In this document: positions 50,192-58,734 of the stretch, piece by piece | How the letters are laid out: each line of letters opens with the position of its first letter | Numbering within the stretch: position 1 is the first letter of the stretch | Source of the DNA: Akkermansiaceae bacterium | GTDB taxonomy: Bacteria; Verrucomicrobiota; Verrucomicrobiia; Verrucomicrobiales; DEV007 | DNA: 64,000 nucleotides | Direction of reading: 5' to 3' | Assembly (NCBI GenBank): GCA_024233005.1 | Contig: JACKQE010000006.1 | Coordinates: 124,001-188,000 of the forward strand | The notes under the pieces: model-generated | The model's database searches: none | What the model was told of the DNA's origin: nothing | The model's input: the letters and a program-made list of their open reading frames with translations, nothing else | Made by a program: the position numbers and the translations under genes

Positions 50192-50322
50192 GCCAGTCCC
50201 AGCGGGATCAGCATCTCCGGGAAGCACTCTTCAGATGCAGGGTAGGATGCCCGGCGCGCTCCGGAGAATGCAGGGTGATCTCACCATCAGCCGGGCCACA
50301 ACCACGCCGAATTCGTTGGTCT

Positions 50323-52176
50323 TTAGTCTGCCGGAACAATGGTCAAGCGGAGCCCCAGTCCGTCGAATTTGGTCTCTGGAGGACGCCTGAAGCGGTAGGC
50401 AGCGCGGCAGATCTGCCACCGGCTGTTATAGGAACCACCTCGGATCGTACAGGAAGATCCCGTCTCAGGCCACCGGGGATCGGTTCCGCCGATGAGGGCT
50501 TCCCGGTAGAAGCCAGCACACCACTCGAAGACGTTGCCATGCATGTCGTAGAGTCCGTAACCATTGGGCGCGTAGGATTTCACCGGCGCCGTTTTCTCCA
50601 GGTATGGGCCCGGCTTCACCGTCTGGTGCGGATGGGCGCCGTCGAAATTCGCCTCGGTGCTGCTCAACGTGTTTCCAAAACTGAAAACGGTTTGCGTGCC
50701 TCCGCGGCAGGCCCACTCCCACTGCGCCTCGGTCGGCAACGCCCAGTGCCACCCCACTGGAAGCGCCGCCCTGCCGAATTTCTTGTTCAGCGTTCCGACA
50801 AAATCCACCGCATCCTCGTGACTCACCTGCTCCACGGGAAGACTGGCTCCCTTGAATTTGGAGGGATTGTCACCCATGACGGCCTCCCATTGCTCCTGCG
50901 TCACCTCGGTCTCACCCATCCAAAAATGGCGACTCAACGTCACTTTCACCGGATTCTCATCATCGTCACGGCCCACCTCTTCCGGCGGACTTCCCATCAG
51001 AAACTCTCCCGCGGGCACATATTTCACGACCAGCCGCGTACCTCCTCCGATTTTGAATTCTGCGGAGTCGCCGATGGCTCCCCGGTCCAACGATGACCGG
51101 GAAGAACCGCCCCCGGTAGTTGACGGGGGAACCACAGGAACTGCCGCCGGTGTTGGGACGGTCGCGGGCGGAGTCTTCGGGGATGGCTGCCCCTGCATCT
51201 CCGCGAGCTGGGCATTCAACGCCGCCACCTGGGTGGCCTGATCCCCACTCCCGGTGTTGCCCTTGAGCAAACGGGCCACTTCCGCCTGCATCTGGGCAAT
51301 CTTCTTCCGTTTCACCACCCCCATCACCGGGACCGTGGGCGCGGTCGCCGGTCCGCCGACCAGGGCACTCTGCCGGAAGATCGTTCCCGAACCGTCGAAC
51401 TTCAGCCATGGAACCTGCTGGCGTCCGGTGGCCTCCTGTACGGCGTCACTCACTTTGAAGAAGGCGTCGAGGATGTTCATCCCCGGCACCGGAAGTTGTG
51501 CCAGGAGCGCCGCTGTGAAAGGTCCGTGCCCCCGCCCGTCGCTGGCGGTCTTGTTTGGTGCCGCCGCCAGCAGGATCAGCGTGTCCGCGGGGATTTGATC
51601 CTCCGGGAGCTGTGCCAACCCTCCGCCTTCCACGGCGCTTCCAGAGGTGGAACGTCTCGCCGGCCGATCCCGGCAGCAGTCCAACAGCACTACTTTGGGT
51701 CCGGTCGTGGCCTTGGTCACGTAGCTCAAGACCTCCGTCAAATTCACCGACGTTCCCCGCAGCAGGGCCTCCGACTCGACCGCTCCGTTGACATCCGCGT
51801 CCACCGGAATGAGAAAATTCTCGCGCCCATCCAGGCTCTCCATTCCATGACCGGCATAGAAAACGAGCGCCAACTCGGAACCGGTGGCGGCTTTCTTGAA
51901 CGCCTCCAATTTCTGGTAAAACTGGGTTCTGGTCAGGTCTTGGCCAAAGATGATGGAGGCCGTCGGAAATCCGAGTTGATCGCGCAGCATGTCGCGCACT
52001 GCGGCGGCATCGCTGACGCAGTTCTCCAGTTTCACCTGCCGGGCCCGTCCAGTGGCGGCATCCACGACATCAGGGTAGGCATCGTTCCCGATCACCAGCG
52101 CGACCCGCTCGGCAGCGGGCAACGGAAGGACGAACAGCAGACCTAAGGCAAAGGCAACGAGCCAAACGAGTTTCAT
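50323..52176 (-). CDS. Exported caspase-like peptidase (C14) fused to an FGE/SUMF1 domain
   Basis: A 617-residue protein from the ATG at 52176. A signal peptide (about 1-22) precedes a caspase-fold p20 domain beginning RVALVIGNDAYPD. The catalytic His is His110 in VFYAGHGMESLDG and the Cys is Cys168 in VVLLDCCRDRPARRS. A Pro/Thr-rich linker (about 300-380) leads to a formylglycine-generating-enzyme-like domain (FLMGSPPEEVGRDDDENPV, GETEVTQEQWEAVMG, ALPTEAQWEWACRGG, GLYDMHGNVFEWCAGFYREA, IRGGSYNSR). The paired active-site cysteines of true FGE are absent, so this part is probably a binding module. The composite is a metacaspase-like enzyme at the envelope; targets unknown. Confidence 0.88.
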   Translation of the reverse strand: MKLVWLVAFALGLLFVLPLPAAERVALVIGNDAYPDVVDAATGRARQVKLENCVSDAAAVRDMLRDQLGFPTASIIFGQDLTRTQFYQKLEAFKKAATGSELALVFYAGHGMESLDGRENFLIPVDADVNGAVESEALLRGTSVNLTEVLSYVTKATTGPKVVLLDCCRDRPARRSTSGSAVEGGGLAQLPEDQIPADTLILLAAAPNKTASDGRGHGPFTAALLAQLPVPGMNILDAFFKVSDAVQEATGRQQVPWLKFDGSGTIFRQSALVGGPATAPTVPVMGVVKRKKIAQMQAEVARLLKGNTGSGDQATQVAALNAQLAEMQGQPSPKTPPATVPTPAAVPVVPPSTTGGGSSRSSLDRGAIGDSAEFKIGGGTRLVVKYVPAGEFLMGSPPEEVGRDDDENPVKVTLSRHFWMGETEVTQEQWEAVMGDNPSKFKGASLPVEQVSHEDAVDFVGTLNKKFGRAALPVGWHWALPTEAQWEWACRGGTQTVFSFGNTLSSTEANFDGAHPHQTVKPGPYLEKTAPVKSYAPNGYGLYDMHGNVFEWCAGFYREALIGGTDPRWPETGSSCTIRGGSYNSRWQICRAAYRFRRPPETKFDGLGLRLTIVPAD

Positions 52177-52355
52177 GACAGGGGCAGAAAAGATGCACAC
52201 CAACATTAGTCTCCATTTATACTCCCGATCCGTCGGAATAATTCAAAAAAATTTGACGACGGGGCAAGCCACCCCGGTGACCACACATCGCCGGGAGGGC
52301 ACAACCACTCAGCTGGACTGCCTAAGATCCAACAGTCCTGACTTCCCGGATGGAA

Positions 52356-53765
52356 TCAAATCCCGAAGACTTCGCGGGCGTCACTGACCTCGCCACGCAC
52401 GGCCGCCGCGGCAACCATGACCGGGGACATCAGAATGGTCCGACCCACCGGGCTGCCTTGACGGCCTTTGAAATTCCGGTTGCTGGAACTGGCGCAGAGT
52501 TGGTCCCCGATCAGCTTGTCCGGATTCATCGCCAGGCACATCGAGCAGCCGGCGGCGCGCCATTCGAATCCGGCGTCGCGGAAGACCTGGTCGAGACCTT
52601 CCTGCTCGCAAAGATGCGCCACAATCTGGGATCCCGGCACCGCGATGGCTTTGACCCCAGCGGCAACCTTGTGCCCCTTGAGGTATTTTGCCGTTTCGCG
52701 GAAATCAGAAAGGCGGCCGTTGGTGCAACTACCGATGAAGGCGACATCGATTGGAGTACCCTTGATCGGTTGGCCGGCACCCAATTTCATGTAGGCCAAC
52801 GCATCCTCAATGGCAACGCGCTGCTCCTCGCTGGCTGCCTGCGCCGGATCCGGAATGGACTCCCCGATGAAAATGCCATGGTCCGGGCTGGTGCCCCAGG
52901 TCACGGAAGGAGCGATGTCCGACGCCTCAATGTTCACCACATCGTCGTAAACACTGTCGGCATCGGAGGCCATGGCCTTCCACCCGGCGACCGCCGCGTC
53001 CCAGGCATCGCCTTTCGGTGAGTAGGGACGCCCGTTGAGATAGGCATAAGTCTTGTCATCGGGATTGACGTAGCCGCACCGGGCCCCTCCTTCGATGGAC
53101 ATGTTGCAGACCGTCATGCGCTCCTCCATGGAGAAATTGTCGAACACAGTGCCGCCGTATTCGTAAGCGTAGCCGATGCCCCCCTTGGCTCCGAGGAGTT
53201 TGATGATGTGCAGGATGACATCCTTGGCATAAACGCCCGGCCCAAGCTCCCCGTCCACGTTGATGCGGCGGACTTTGGGTTTGCTCATGGCCATGGTCTG
53301 AGTCGCCAGCACATCGCGGATCTGCGTCGTACCGATGCCGAAGGCAATGGCCCCAAAGGCGCCGTGAGTTGCGGTATGAGAGTCACCGCAGGCGATCGTG
53401 GTGCCCGGCTGAGTGATGCCCTGCTCCGGCCCGACGACATGGACAATGCCCTGATGGCCGCTGCCGAGATCAAAATAAGTGATGCCAAACTCCGCGCAAT
53501 TCGCACGCAGTTCCCGGATCATGGCATCCGCGAGCGGGTCCTCGAACGGCTCCTCCTGTCGGTCCGTGGGGACAATGTGATCCACCGTGGCGAAAGTGCG
53601 GTGGGGAAATTTCACCTTCAGGCCAAGATCCCGCAGCATCCCGAACGCCTGCGGGCTGGTGACTTCATGGATAAGGTGGGTGCCGATCAGGAGCTGGGTC
53701 TGTCCATTGGACAGGGTCTTGACAGCATGCGCGTTCCAAACTTTTTCAAAAAGGCTCTGGCCCAT
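52356..53765 (-). CDS. leuC: 3-isopropylmalate dehydratase large subunit
   Basis: Aconitase-family enzyme of leucine synthesis (isomerises 2- and 3-isopropylmalate). The 469-residue protein starts MGQSLFEKVWNAHAVKTLSN. The 4Fe-4S cysteine ligands are in FIGSCTNGRLSDFRE and GCSMCLAMNPDKL; ACGDSHTATHGAFGAIAFGI contains substrate residues. The usual small subunit (LeuD) is not in the window, at least not adjacent. It lies 179 bp upstream of the caspase-FGE gene on the same strand, which may or may not share a transcript. Confidence 0.95.
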   Translation of the reverse strand: MGQSLFEKVWNAHAVKTLSNGQTQLLIGTHLIHEVTSPQAFGMLRDLGLKVKFPHRTFATVDHIVPTDRQEEPFEDPLADAMIRELRANCAEFGITYFDLGSGHQGIVHVVGPEQGITQPGTTIACGDSHTATHGAFGAIAFGIGTTQIRDVLATQTMAMSKPKVRRINVDGELGPGVYAKDVILHIIKLLGAKGGIGYAYEYGGTVFDNFSMEERMTVCNMSIEGGARCGYVNPDDKTYAYLNGRPYSPKGDAWDAAVAGWKAMASDADSVYDDVVNIEASDIAPSVTWGTSPDHGIFIGESIPDPAQAASEEQRVAIEDALAYMKLGAGQPIKGTPIDVAFIGSCTNGRLSDFRETAKYLKGHKVAAGVKAIAVPGSQIVAHLCEQEGLDQVFRDAGFEWRAAGCSMCLAMNPDKLIGDQLCASSSNRNFKGRQGSPVGRTILMSPVMVAAAAVRGEVSDAREVFGI

Positions 53766-54036
53766 GGGTTTCAGTGAACAAGGTACGGGATTTGACAGGG
53801 AAAGCAGCGATGGCGCCCCTGGGCTCCACCCTGTTTCGGGAACCTACTTTTCACCGTCCCCCGCCCAGTGTCCAACGCTCATTTCCTGAGCAGGCGCAAT
53901 CACGTCAGGGAGGGCCTGCCCGGCCCCTCAGATTTTTCTTGCCGAAAATGCCCCGACCGTGTTTCCTATAAGACAGTTGACGCGAGTCGGTTCCCGACTT
54001 TTTGTCTTCCCGCACAAACCAACCGTCCCATACCCA

Positions 54037-54324
54037 ATGAAAAAGACCATCACCATCCTCTCCGCTCTCGCTCTTTCCGCCGGCCTTTCCTATGCTGGCT
54101 GCGGCAAAGTCGACACCACCTCCGGCAAAATCACCAGCTATGACGCCGAGAAGAAAATCATCGTCGTGGAAGCCGAAGGCGGCGCCAAGACGACCCTGAC
54201 GATCACCCCGACTTCCAAATATGCCGGCAAAGACGGCAAGGACGTCAAGATCGAAGACCTGCAGGGCAAAACCGTCAAGGTCGACAGCGAGCACAAGAAA
54301 GTGACTTCCGTCAAGGAAGCCTGA
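54037..54324 (+). CDS. Small exported beta-rich protein of unknown function
   Basis: Ninety-five residues from the ATG at 54037: a signal peptide (MKKTITILSALALSAGLSYA) and a short mature domain with the strand-like pattern GCGKVDTTSGKITSYDAEKK, IIVVEAEGGAKTTLTITPTS, KIEDLQGKTVKVDSEHKK. Lysine and threonine rich, with one cysteine near the start of the mature part. The pattern is like small exported OB- or CNA-type beta domains, but I do not recognise a family. Divergent from leuC (271 bp), with its own terminator at 54367-54399, so it is monocistronic. Confidence 0.75.
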   Translation: MKKTITILSALALSAGLSYAGCGKVDTTSGKITSYDAEKKIIVVEAEGGAKTTLTITPTSKYAGKDGKDVKIEDLQGKTVKVDSEHKKVTSVKEA

Positions 54325-54366
54325 GGCACAGCCTCCACCGGGCCAACTCACCGCCCATTTCGCAAG

Positions 54367-54399
54367 AACCCCGCGCGCGCTCACGCCGTGGGGTTTTTT
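54367..54399 (+). terminator. Rho-independent terminator
   Basis: Stem AACCCC (54367-54372) with GGGGTT (54390-54395), inner GCG/CGC pairing and six T at 54394-54399. It lies 43 bp after the small exported gene and before tdh. Confidence 0.82.
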
Positions 54400-54506
54400 G
54401 TGCCCGAAAATGTCATCCTCGCCGGAACCGGGACCATGAAAGTCCTTTTTCATTTTGAATTTGACTTTTTAATGGCAATTTTCCAATATATCGGACATTC
54501 AAATTC

Positions 54507-55544
54507 ATGAAAGCCCTCGTTAAAGCCCATGCGGAGCCCGGTTTGTGGCTCCAGGACGTTCCCGAACCCACCGTCGGCATCAATGATGTCCTCATCCGGG
54601 TCCAAAAAACCGGTATTTGCGGAACCGACCTCCACATCCACCGCTGGGACGAATGGGCCCGCAAAACCATCCCGGTGCCCATGGTCGTGGGACATGAGTT
54701 CGTCGGAGAGGTTGTCTCCGTGGGATCGAATGTGACCGACTTCCATCCCGGTGAAATCGTCAGTGCCGAAGGCCATGTCGTGTGTGGCCGGTGCCGCAAC
54801 TGCCTCGCCGGACGCAGGCACCTCTGCAAGGACACCAGTGGCATCGGGGTGAATCGCACCGGGGCCTTCGCGGAATACATCGCCGTGCCGATGACCAATG
54901 TCTGGCATCACCGGCCTGATGTGGACCGGGATGTGGCAGCGATCTTTGATCCCTTCGGCAACGCCGTGCACACCGCGCTGGCCTTCGATGTGCTGGGCGA
55001 GGACGTCCTGATCACCGGGGCCGGCCCCATCGGCATCATGGCGGTGGCCATCGTCAATCACGCGGGAGCTCGTCATGTCGTCATCACGGATGTCAACGAA
55101 CACCGTCTGGAACTTGCCCGAAAAATGGGCGCGGATGTGGCCCTCAATGTCCTGACCGGGCCACCCATGGCGGAAGTCCAACGTGAGCTCGGCATGACCG
55201 AAGGGTTTGACGTGGGGTTGGAGATGTCCGGAAACGCTTCCGCCTTCAACACCCTGATCGACAACCTCTGCCACGGGGGCAAGGTCGCCATGCTCGGCAT
55301 TCCCAGCACCCCGATCAGCATCGACTGGAACAAGGTTATTTTCAACATGCTCACCATCAAGGGCATTTATGGACGGGAAATGTACGAGACCTGGTATAAG
55401 ATGACGGTCATGCTGGAGAGTGGACTGGACATCGCCCCGGTAATCACGCACCGCTTCGGCGCGGATGAGTTTGCCCGCGGGTTCGAGGTCATGGAAACGG
55501 GTAACTGCGGCAAGGTCGTGCTCGACTGGAGTGTCTTCCGCTGA
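54507..55544 (+). CDS. tdh: L-threonine 3-dehydrogenase
   Basis: Oxidises threonine to 2-amino-3-ketobutyrate with NAD. The 345-residue zinc medium-chain dehydrogenase begins MKALVKAHAEPGLWLQDVPE. Catalytic zinc ligands are in TGICGTDLHIHRWDEWA and VVGHEFVGEV, and the structural zinc site is CGRCRNCLAGRRHLC. The NAD-binding stretch is ITGAGPIGIMAVAIVNHAGA. The gene for the next step (kbl) is two genes downstream, so a threonine-to-glycine plus acetyl-CoA pathway is encoded here. Confidence 0.96.
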   Translation: MKALVKAHAEPGLWLQDVPEPTVGINDVLIRVQKTGICGTDLHIHRWDEWARKTIPVPMVVGHEFVGEVVSVGSNVTDFHPGEIVSAEGHVVCGRCRNCLAGRRHLCKDTSGIGVNRTGAFAEYIAVPMTNVWHHRPDVDRDVAAIFDPFGNAVHTALAFDVLGEDVLITGAGPIGIMAVAIVNHAGARHVVITDVNEHRLELARKMGADVALNVLTGPPMAEVQRELGMTEGFDVGLEMSGNASAFNTLIDNLCHGGKVAMLGIPSTPISIDWNKVIFNMLTIKGIYGREMYETWYKMTVMLESGLDIAPVITHRFGADEFARGFEVMETGNCGKVVLDWSVFR

Positions 55545-55617
55545 AGTTACCCCTGCGTCATGACGGTCAGTCGCTTGCTTGACAGCGAGACTCTGCCGCA
55601 GCCACACTGGAGGCGCC

Positions 55618-57396
55618 ATGAGCGAGACCACCTACTGGGAGCGGACAGACACCTTCGAAGAAAAACTGCGTCTGCTGGAAGCCGCGTGGCGGAAGAAGGA
55701 CTTTCGGTTGGCTCGGTCGCTCACCCATTCGCTCCGCAGCACGGCGATCCAGGCCCAAATGGAGGAGGCCTCTCCCGGCATTCCCGACCTGCCGGTGGCG
55801 CTCATCGAGCCGGTGGCGGCCCTGCCAGAACCGTGGAGAAAATGGGCCCGGGGCTGGACCTATTGCCGTTCCCTGCATTTGGACGATACGGTGGGGCTGG
55901 ACCGCCCACCAGAACCGGTGGAACTGCTCGTCGCGGTCCCCTTGGAGCAGGCGTCTTCTCTGGCCCGTGAAATCCGCATCGCACGGGTGGAGGAAGGCCT
56001 TTTGCGGGAGATCCCCTGTCAGGTCCATGGTGAGGTGCGCCGCGGGACCGAGCGGCTCTGCCGGGTGCTTTTTTTGGCTGGAGGCCGGAATCATGAACGG
56101 CAGAGCTTTCTCCTCTTTCATGGGAATCCCGATGCCGAATTGCCGGCCTATCCGACGGATTTGGAAACGCAGGGAGAAGGGTTTGCTCTGGATATTGAGA
56201 ACGATCACTACAAGGCCTCGCTCTCCCGCCAGATGGGTCAACTGGAGCGGATGACGATCAAGCGCGAGCACGGATTGGAACTGTTCGCGGGGGGAGAAGG
56301 ACACGGGGAACCGCCGGGCATCGACTGGGCCCACGACTATGCCGCCTCGGGCCATTTCCAAAAACTGCGGACAACTCTCTGGGAAACCTGTCCGGACTAC
56401 GAGGTGGTGCGTGGACCGGTCGCCACTCTGGTCCGGCGCTGGGGATTCCCCCATTCCCCGGTGCATCCAGTCTTCTCCCCGAGCCGGCTCCATGTCGATG
56501 TGGAATACCGCTTCTATGCCGGGTTGCCCTGGTTTCACAAATCCGGGACCATGACCGCAGTGCGCGACTTTGAAGCCCCGGCCCTGCGGGATGACGAGTG
56601 GGTCTTTTCGGGGCAATCCTTCACGGAGATTCTCTGGATGGGACCGGACGGGAAACTGAAGACCGGGCCGGTGGATCCGGCTCTGCGGGAGCAGTTGTGG
56701 GCGGTCGGCTTCGCCAATTCGCAGAGCCATGATTCCTTCGCCGCGCTTTTCCTGGAGCATGCAGCGGACGGGATGCCGGAGCTGAAACACACCGGATCGC
56801 CGACTCTCTTCTACCGCTGGCACGGCCATGTTTGGAGCCGCTATCCCCTGCCGGTCAAGCAGGTGCCTGCGGGCGCGGTGCTGAGACAGAAAAATGCCTA
56901 TGTTGCGCTCGACTTTACGGAAGAAAAAGGGCCGCGACAGTTGGAGGAACTTCGCCATTTGCTCGTGAATCCCCTTTCGCTTTCTGTCGGAGACTTTCCC
57001 CATCACGTGGTGGCCAAAGCCCCGCCGAGCCAGCTCGCCCGCCCGGGAGAAGCCGGCGACAGCCCCATCCCGAAACAGGCCCTTTGGGAGGCCCTGAGGG
57101 ACTGCCACGATGAGCAGCTCTACACCGCAGGGGTCAGTGTCGTGGATCTGGGCTTGGTGTATGACCTTCGGGTCCGGGGAGGCACCGTCCATCTGCTCAT
57201 GGCCATGCCGCACCGGGGACGCCCCCGCTTGGGCTATTTCACCTTTGGTTCGGGAGGCAACTCCCAGCCCGTCCAACAAAGGCTCCTCAAAGTCCCGGGA
57301 GTGGAGAAGGTCCTCGTCGAGCAGACCTGGGAACCCGGATGGAACTCCAACCGTCTCACAGGGGAGGGACGCCGTAAATTGGGAATGCCCGACTGA
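55618..57396 (+). CDS. Large uncharacterised protein with C-terminal MIP18/DUF59 domain
   Basis: A 592-residue protein from the ATG at 55618, which follows GGAGGCGCC (SD-like GGAGG); the frame is open back to 55579. Residues about 490-592 form a MIP18/DUF59 (PaaD/SufT-like) domain, ALWEALRDCHDEQLYTAGVS, VVDLGLVYDLRV and a terminal LLKVPGVEKVLVEQTWEPGW followed by LTGEGRRKLGM. The first 480 residues are a beta-rich region with many Trp/His residues (LERMTIKREHGLELFAGGEG, WETCPDYEVVRGPVATLVRR, DEWVFSGQSFTEILWMGPDG), reminiscent of exo-rhamnogalacturonan-lyase or mannosidase-like beta domains. No signal peptide. It sits between tdh and kbl on the same strand. Confidence 0.7.
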   Translation: MSETTYWERTDTFEEKLRLLEAAWRKKDFRLARSLTHSLRSTAIQAQMEEASPGIPDLPVALIEPVAALPEPWRKWARGWTYCRSLHLDDTVGLDRPPEPVELLVAVPLEQASSLAREIRIARVEEGLLREIPCQVHGEVRRGTERLCRVLFLAGGRNHERQSFLLFHGNPDAELPAYPTDLETQGEGFALDIENDHYKASLSRQMGQLERMTIKREHGLELFAGGEGHGEPPGIDWAHDYAASGHFQKLRTTLWETCPDYEVVRGPVATLVRRWGFPHSPVHPVFSPSRLHVDVEYRFYAGLPWFHKSGTMTAVRDFEAPALRDDEWVFSGQSFTEILWMGPDGKLKTGPVDPALREQLWAVGFANSQSHDSFAALFLEHAADGMPELKHTGSPTLFYRWHGHVWSRYPLPVKQVPAGAVLRQKNAYVALDFTEEKGPRQLEELRHLLVNPLSLSVGDFPHHVVAKAPPSQLARPGEAGDSPIPKQALWEALRDCHDEQLYTAGVSVVDLGLVYDLRVRGGTVHLLMAMPHRGRPRLGYFTFGSGGNSQPVQQRLLKVPGVEKVLVEQTWEPGWNSNRLTGEGRRKLGMPD

Positions 57397-57548
57397 ATGT
57401 CCTCAGTCGAACCGACCGGAAGAAATGCCCACCGGCGGATCCTCGCGCCCTGACGCGTCATCCGGATCGCTCGTGCACTGGCCTCCGTCCTGATCTTGCT
57501 TCATTGCCCATTGCACCGCACGGGTTTTCCGGCCATTTTCCAGTCTCC

Positions 57549-58730
57549 ATGCATCCGGCTTTCCTCGACCACCTCCGCCTGCGGCTCGACCAGATCGAAA
57601 CCGCCGGAACCCACAAAACCGAACGACTGATCGGTTCACCGCAGAATGTCTGGATCACGCTCTCCGATGGCCGACGGGTCCTCAATCTCTGCGCCAACAA
57701 CTACCTCGGCATGGCCCAGCACCCCGCCGTGAAGGAAGCGGCGCACCGGGCGCTCGACACCTGGGGTTACGGTCTCGCCAGTGTCCGGTTCATCTGCGGC
57801 ACGCAAAGCCTCCACCGCCAGTTGGAGGAACGTCTCAGCGCCTTTCTCGGCACGGAAGACACGATCCTCTACACTTCCTGTTTCGATGCCAATGGAGGCC
57901 TCTTCGAAACCCTGCTCGACGCGGAGGATGCGGTCATTTCCGACGAGTTAAATCACGCCTCCATTATTGACGGGGTGCGATTGTGCAAAGCGCGGCGTCT
58001 CCGGTACCGGAACAATGACATGGCCGATCTGGAGGACCGGTTGAAAGAAGCCTCCGATGCCCGATTCCGCCTCATCGCGACCGACGGGGTCTTTTCGATG
58101 GACGGCACCATTGCGGATTTGCGCGGCATTTGTGACCTCGCGGAGCGGTACGATGCGCTGGTCATGGTCGATGACTCGCACGCCACCGGTTTCCTTGGAG
58201 CCTTGGGGCGTGGCACGCCGGAGCACTGCGGGGTGGAAGGGAGAGTCGACATCCTGACCGGAACTTTGGGCAAGGCCCTCGGCGGCGCCAGTGGCGGCTA
58301 TACGAGCGGTCGTCAGGAAATCGTGGACCTGCTCCGGCAGCGCTCACGGCCCTACCTGTTTTCCAACACCCTCTGCCCCGGCATTGCGGGAGGCACTCTC
58401 GCGGTGTTGGATCTCATCGAGAGCGACCCCGCTCCACGCGAACGTCTCCGGGAAAACGCGCGCTTTTTCCGCGGCGCCTTGGAGTCGGAGGGCTTCACGA
58501 TACCACCCGGCTCCCATCCCATCATTCCCATCATGTTGGGTGATGCGGCCTTGGCTGGGAAATACTCCGCCGCCGCGTTGGAGAACGGACTGTATGTCGT
58601 GGGCTTCAGCTTCCCAGTGGTGGCCCAAGGCAAAGCCCGACTCCGCACCCAGATGACCGCGGCCCACACCCAAGAAGATCTCGAGCATGCCGTGGCGGCG
58701 CTGATCGCGGCGCGCCGGGAAATCGGCTGA
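57549..58730 (+). CDS. kbl: 2-amino-3-ketobutyrate CoA ligase (glycine C-acetyltransferase)
   Basis: PLP enzyme that splits 2-amino-3-ketobutyrate with CoA into glycine and acetyl-CoA, the second step after Tdh. The 393-residue protein from the ATG at 57549 has the alpha-oxoamine synthase motifs: NLCANNYLGMAQHPAV, GYGLASVRFICGTQSLHRQL, DELNHASIIDGVRL, VMVDDSHATGFLGALGRG and the PLP lysine in LTGTLGKALGGASGGY. The Tdh-Kbl pair in one cluster fixes the assignment over other alpha-oxoamine synthases. It ends four bases before the convergent protease stop. Confidence 0.95.
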   Translation: MHPAFLDHLRLRLDQIETAGTHKTERLIGSPQNVWITLSDGRRVLNLCANNYLGMAQHPAVKEAAHRALDTWGYGLASVRFICGTQSLHRQLEERLSAFLGTEDTILYTSCFDANGGLFETLLDAEDAVISDELNHASIIDGVRLCKARRLRYRNNDMADLEDRLKEASDARFRLIATDGVFSMDGTIADLRGICDLAERYDALVMVDDSHATGFLGALGRGTPEHCGVEGRVDILTGTLGKALGGASGGYTSGRQEIVDLLRQRSRPYLFSNTLCPGIAGGTLAVLDLIESDPAPRERLRENARFFRGALESEGFTIPPGSHPIIPIMLGDAALAGKYSAAALENGLYVVGFSFPVVAQGKARLRTQMTAAHTQEDLEHAVAALIAARREIG

Positions 58731-58734
58731 CGGA

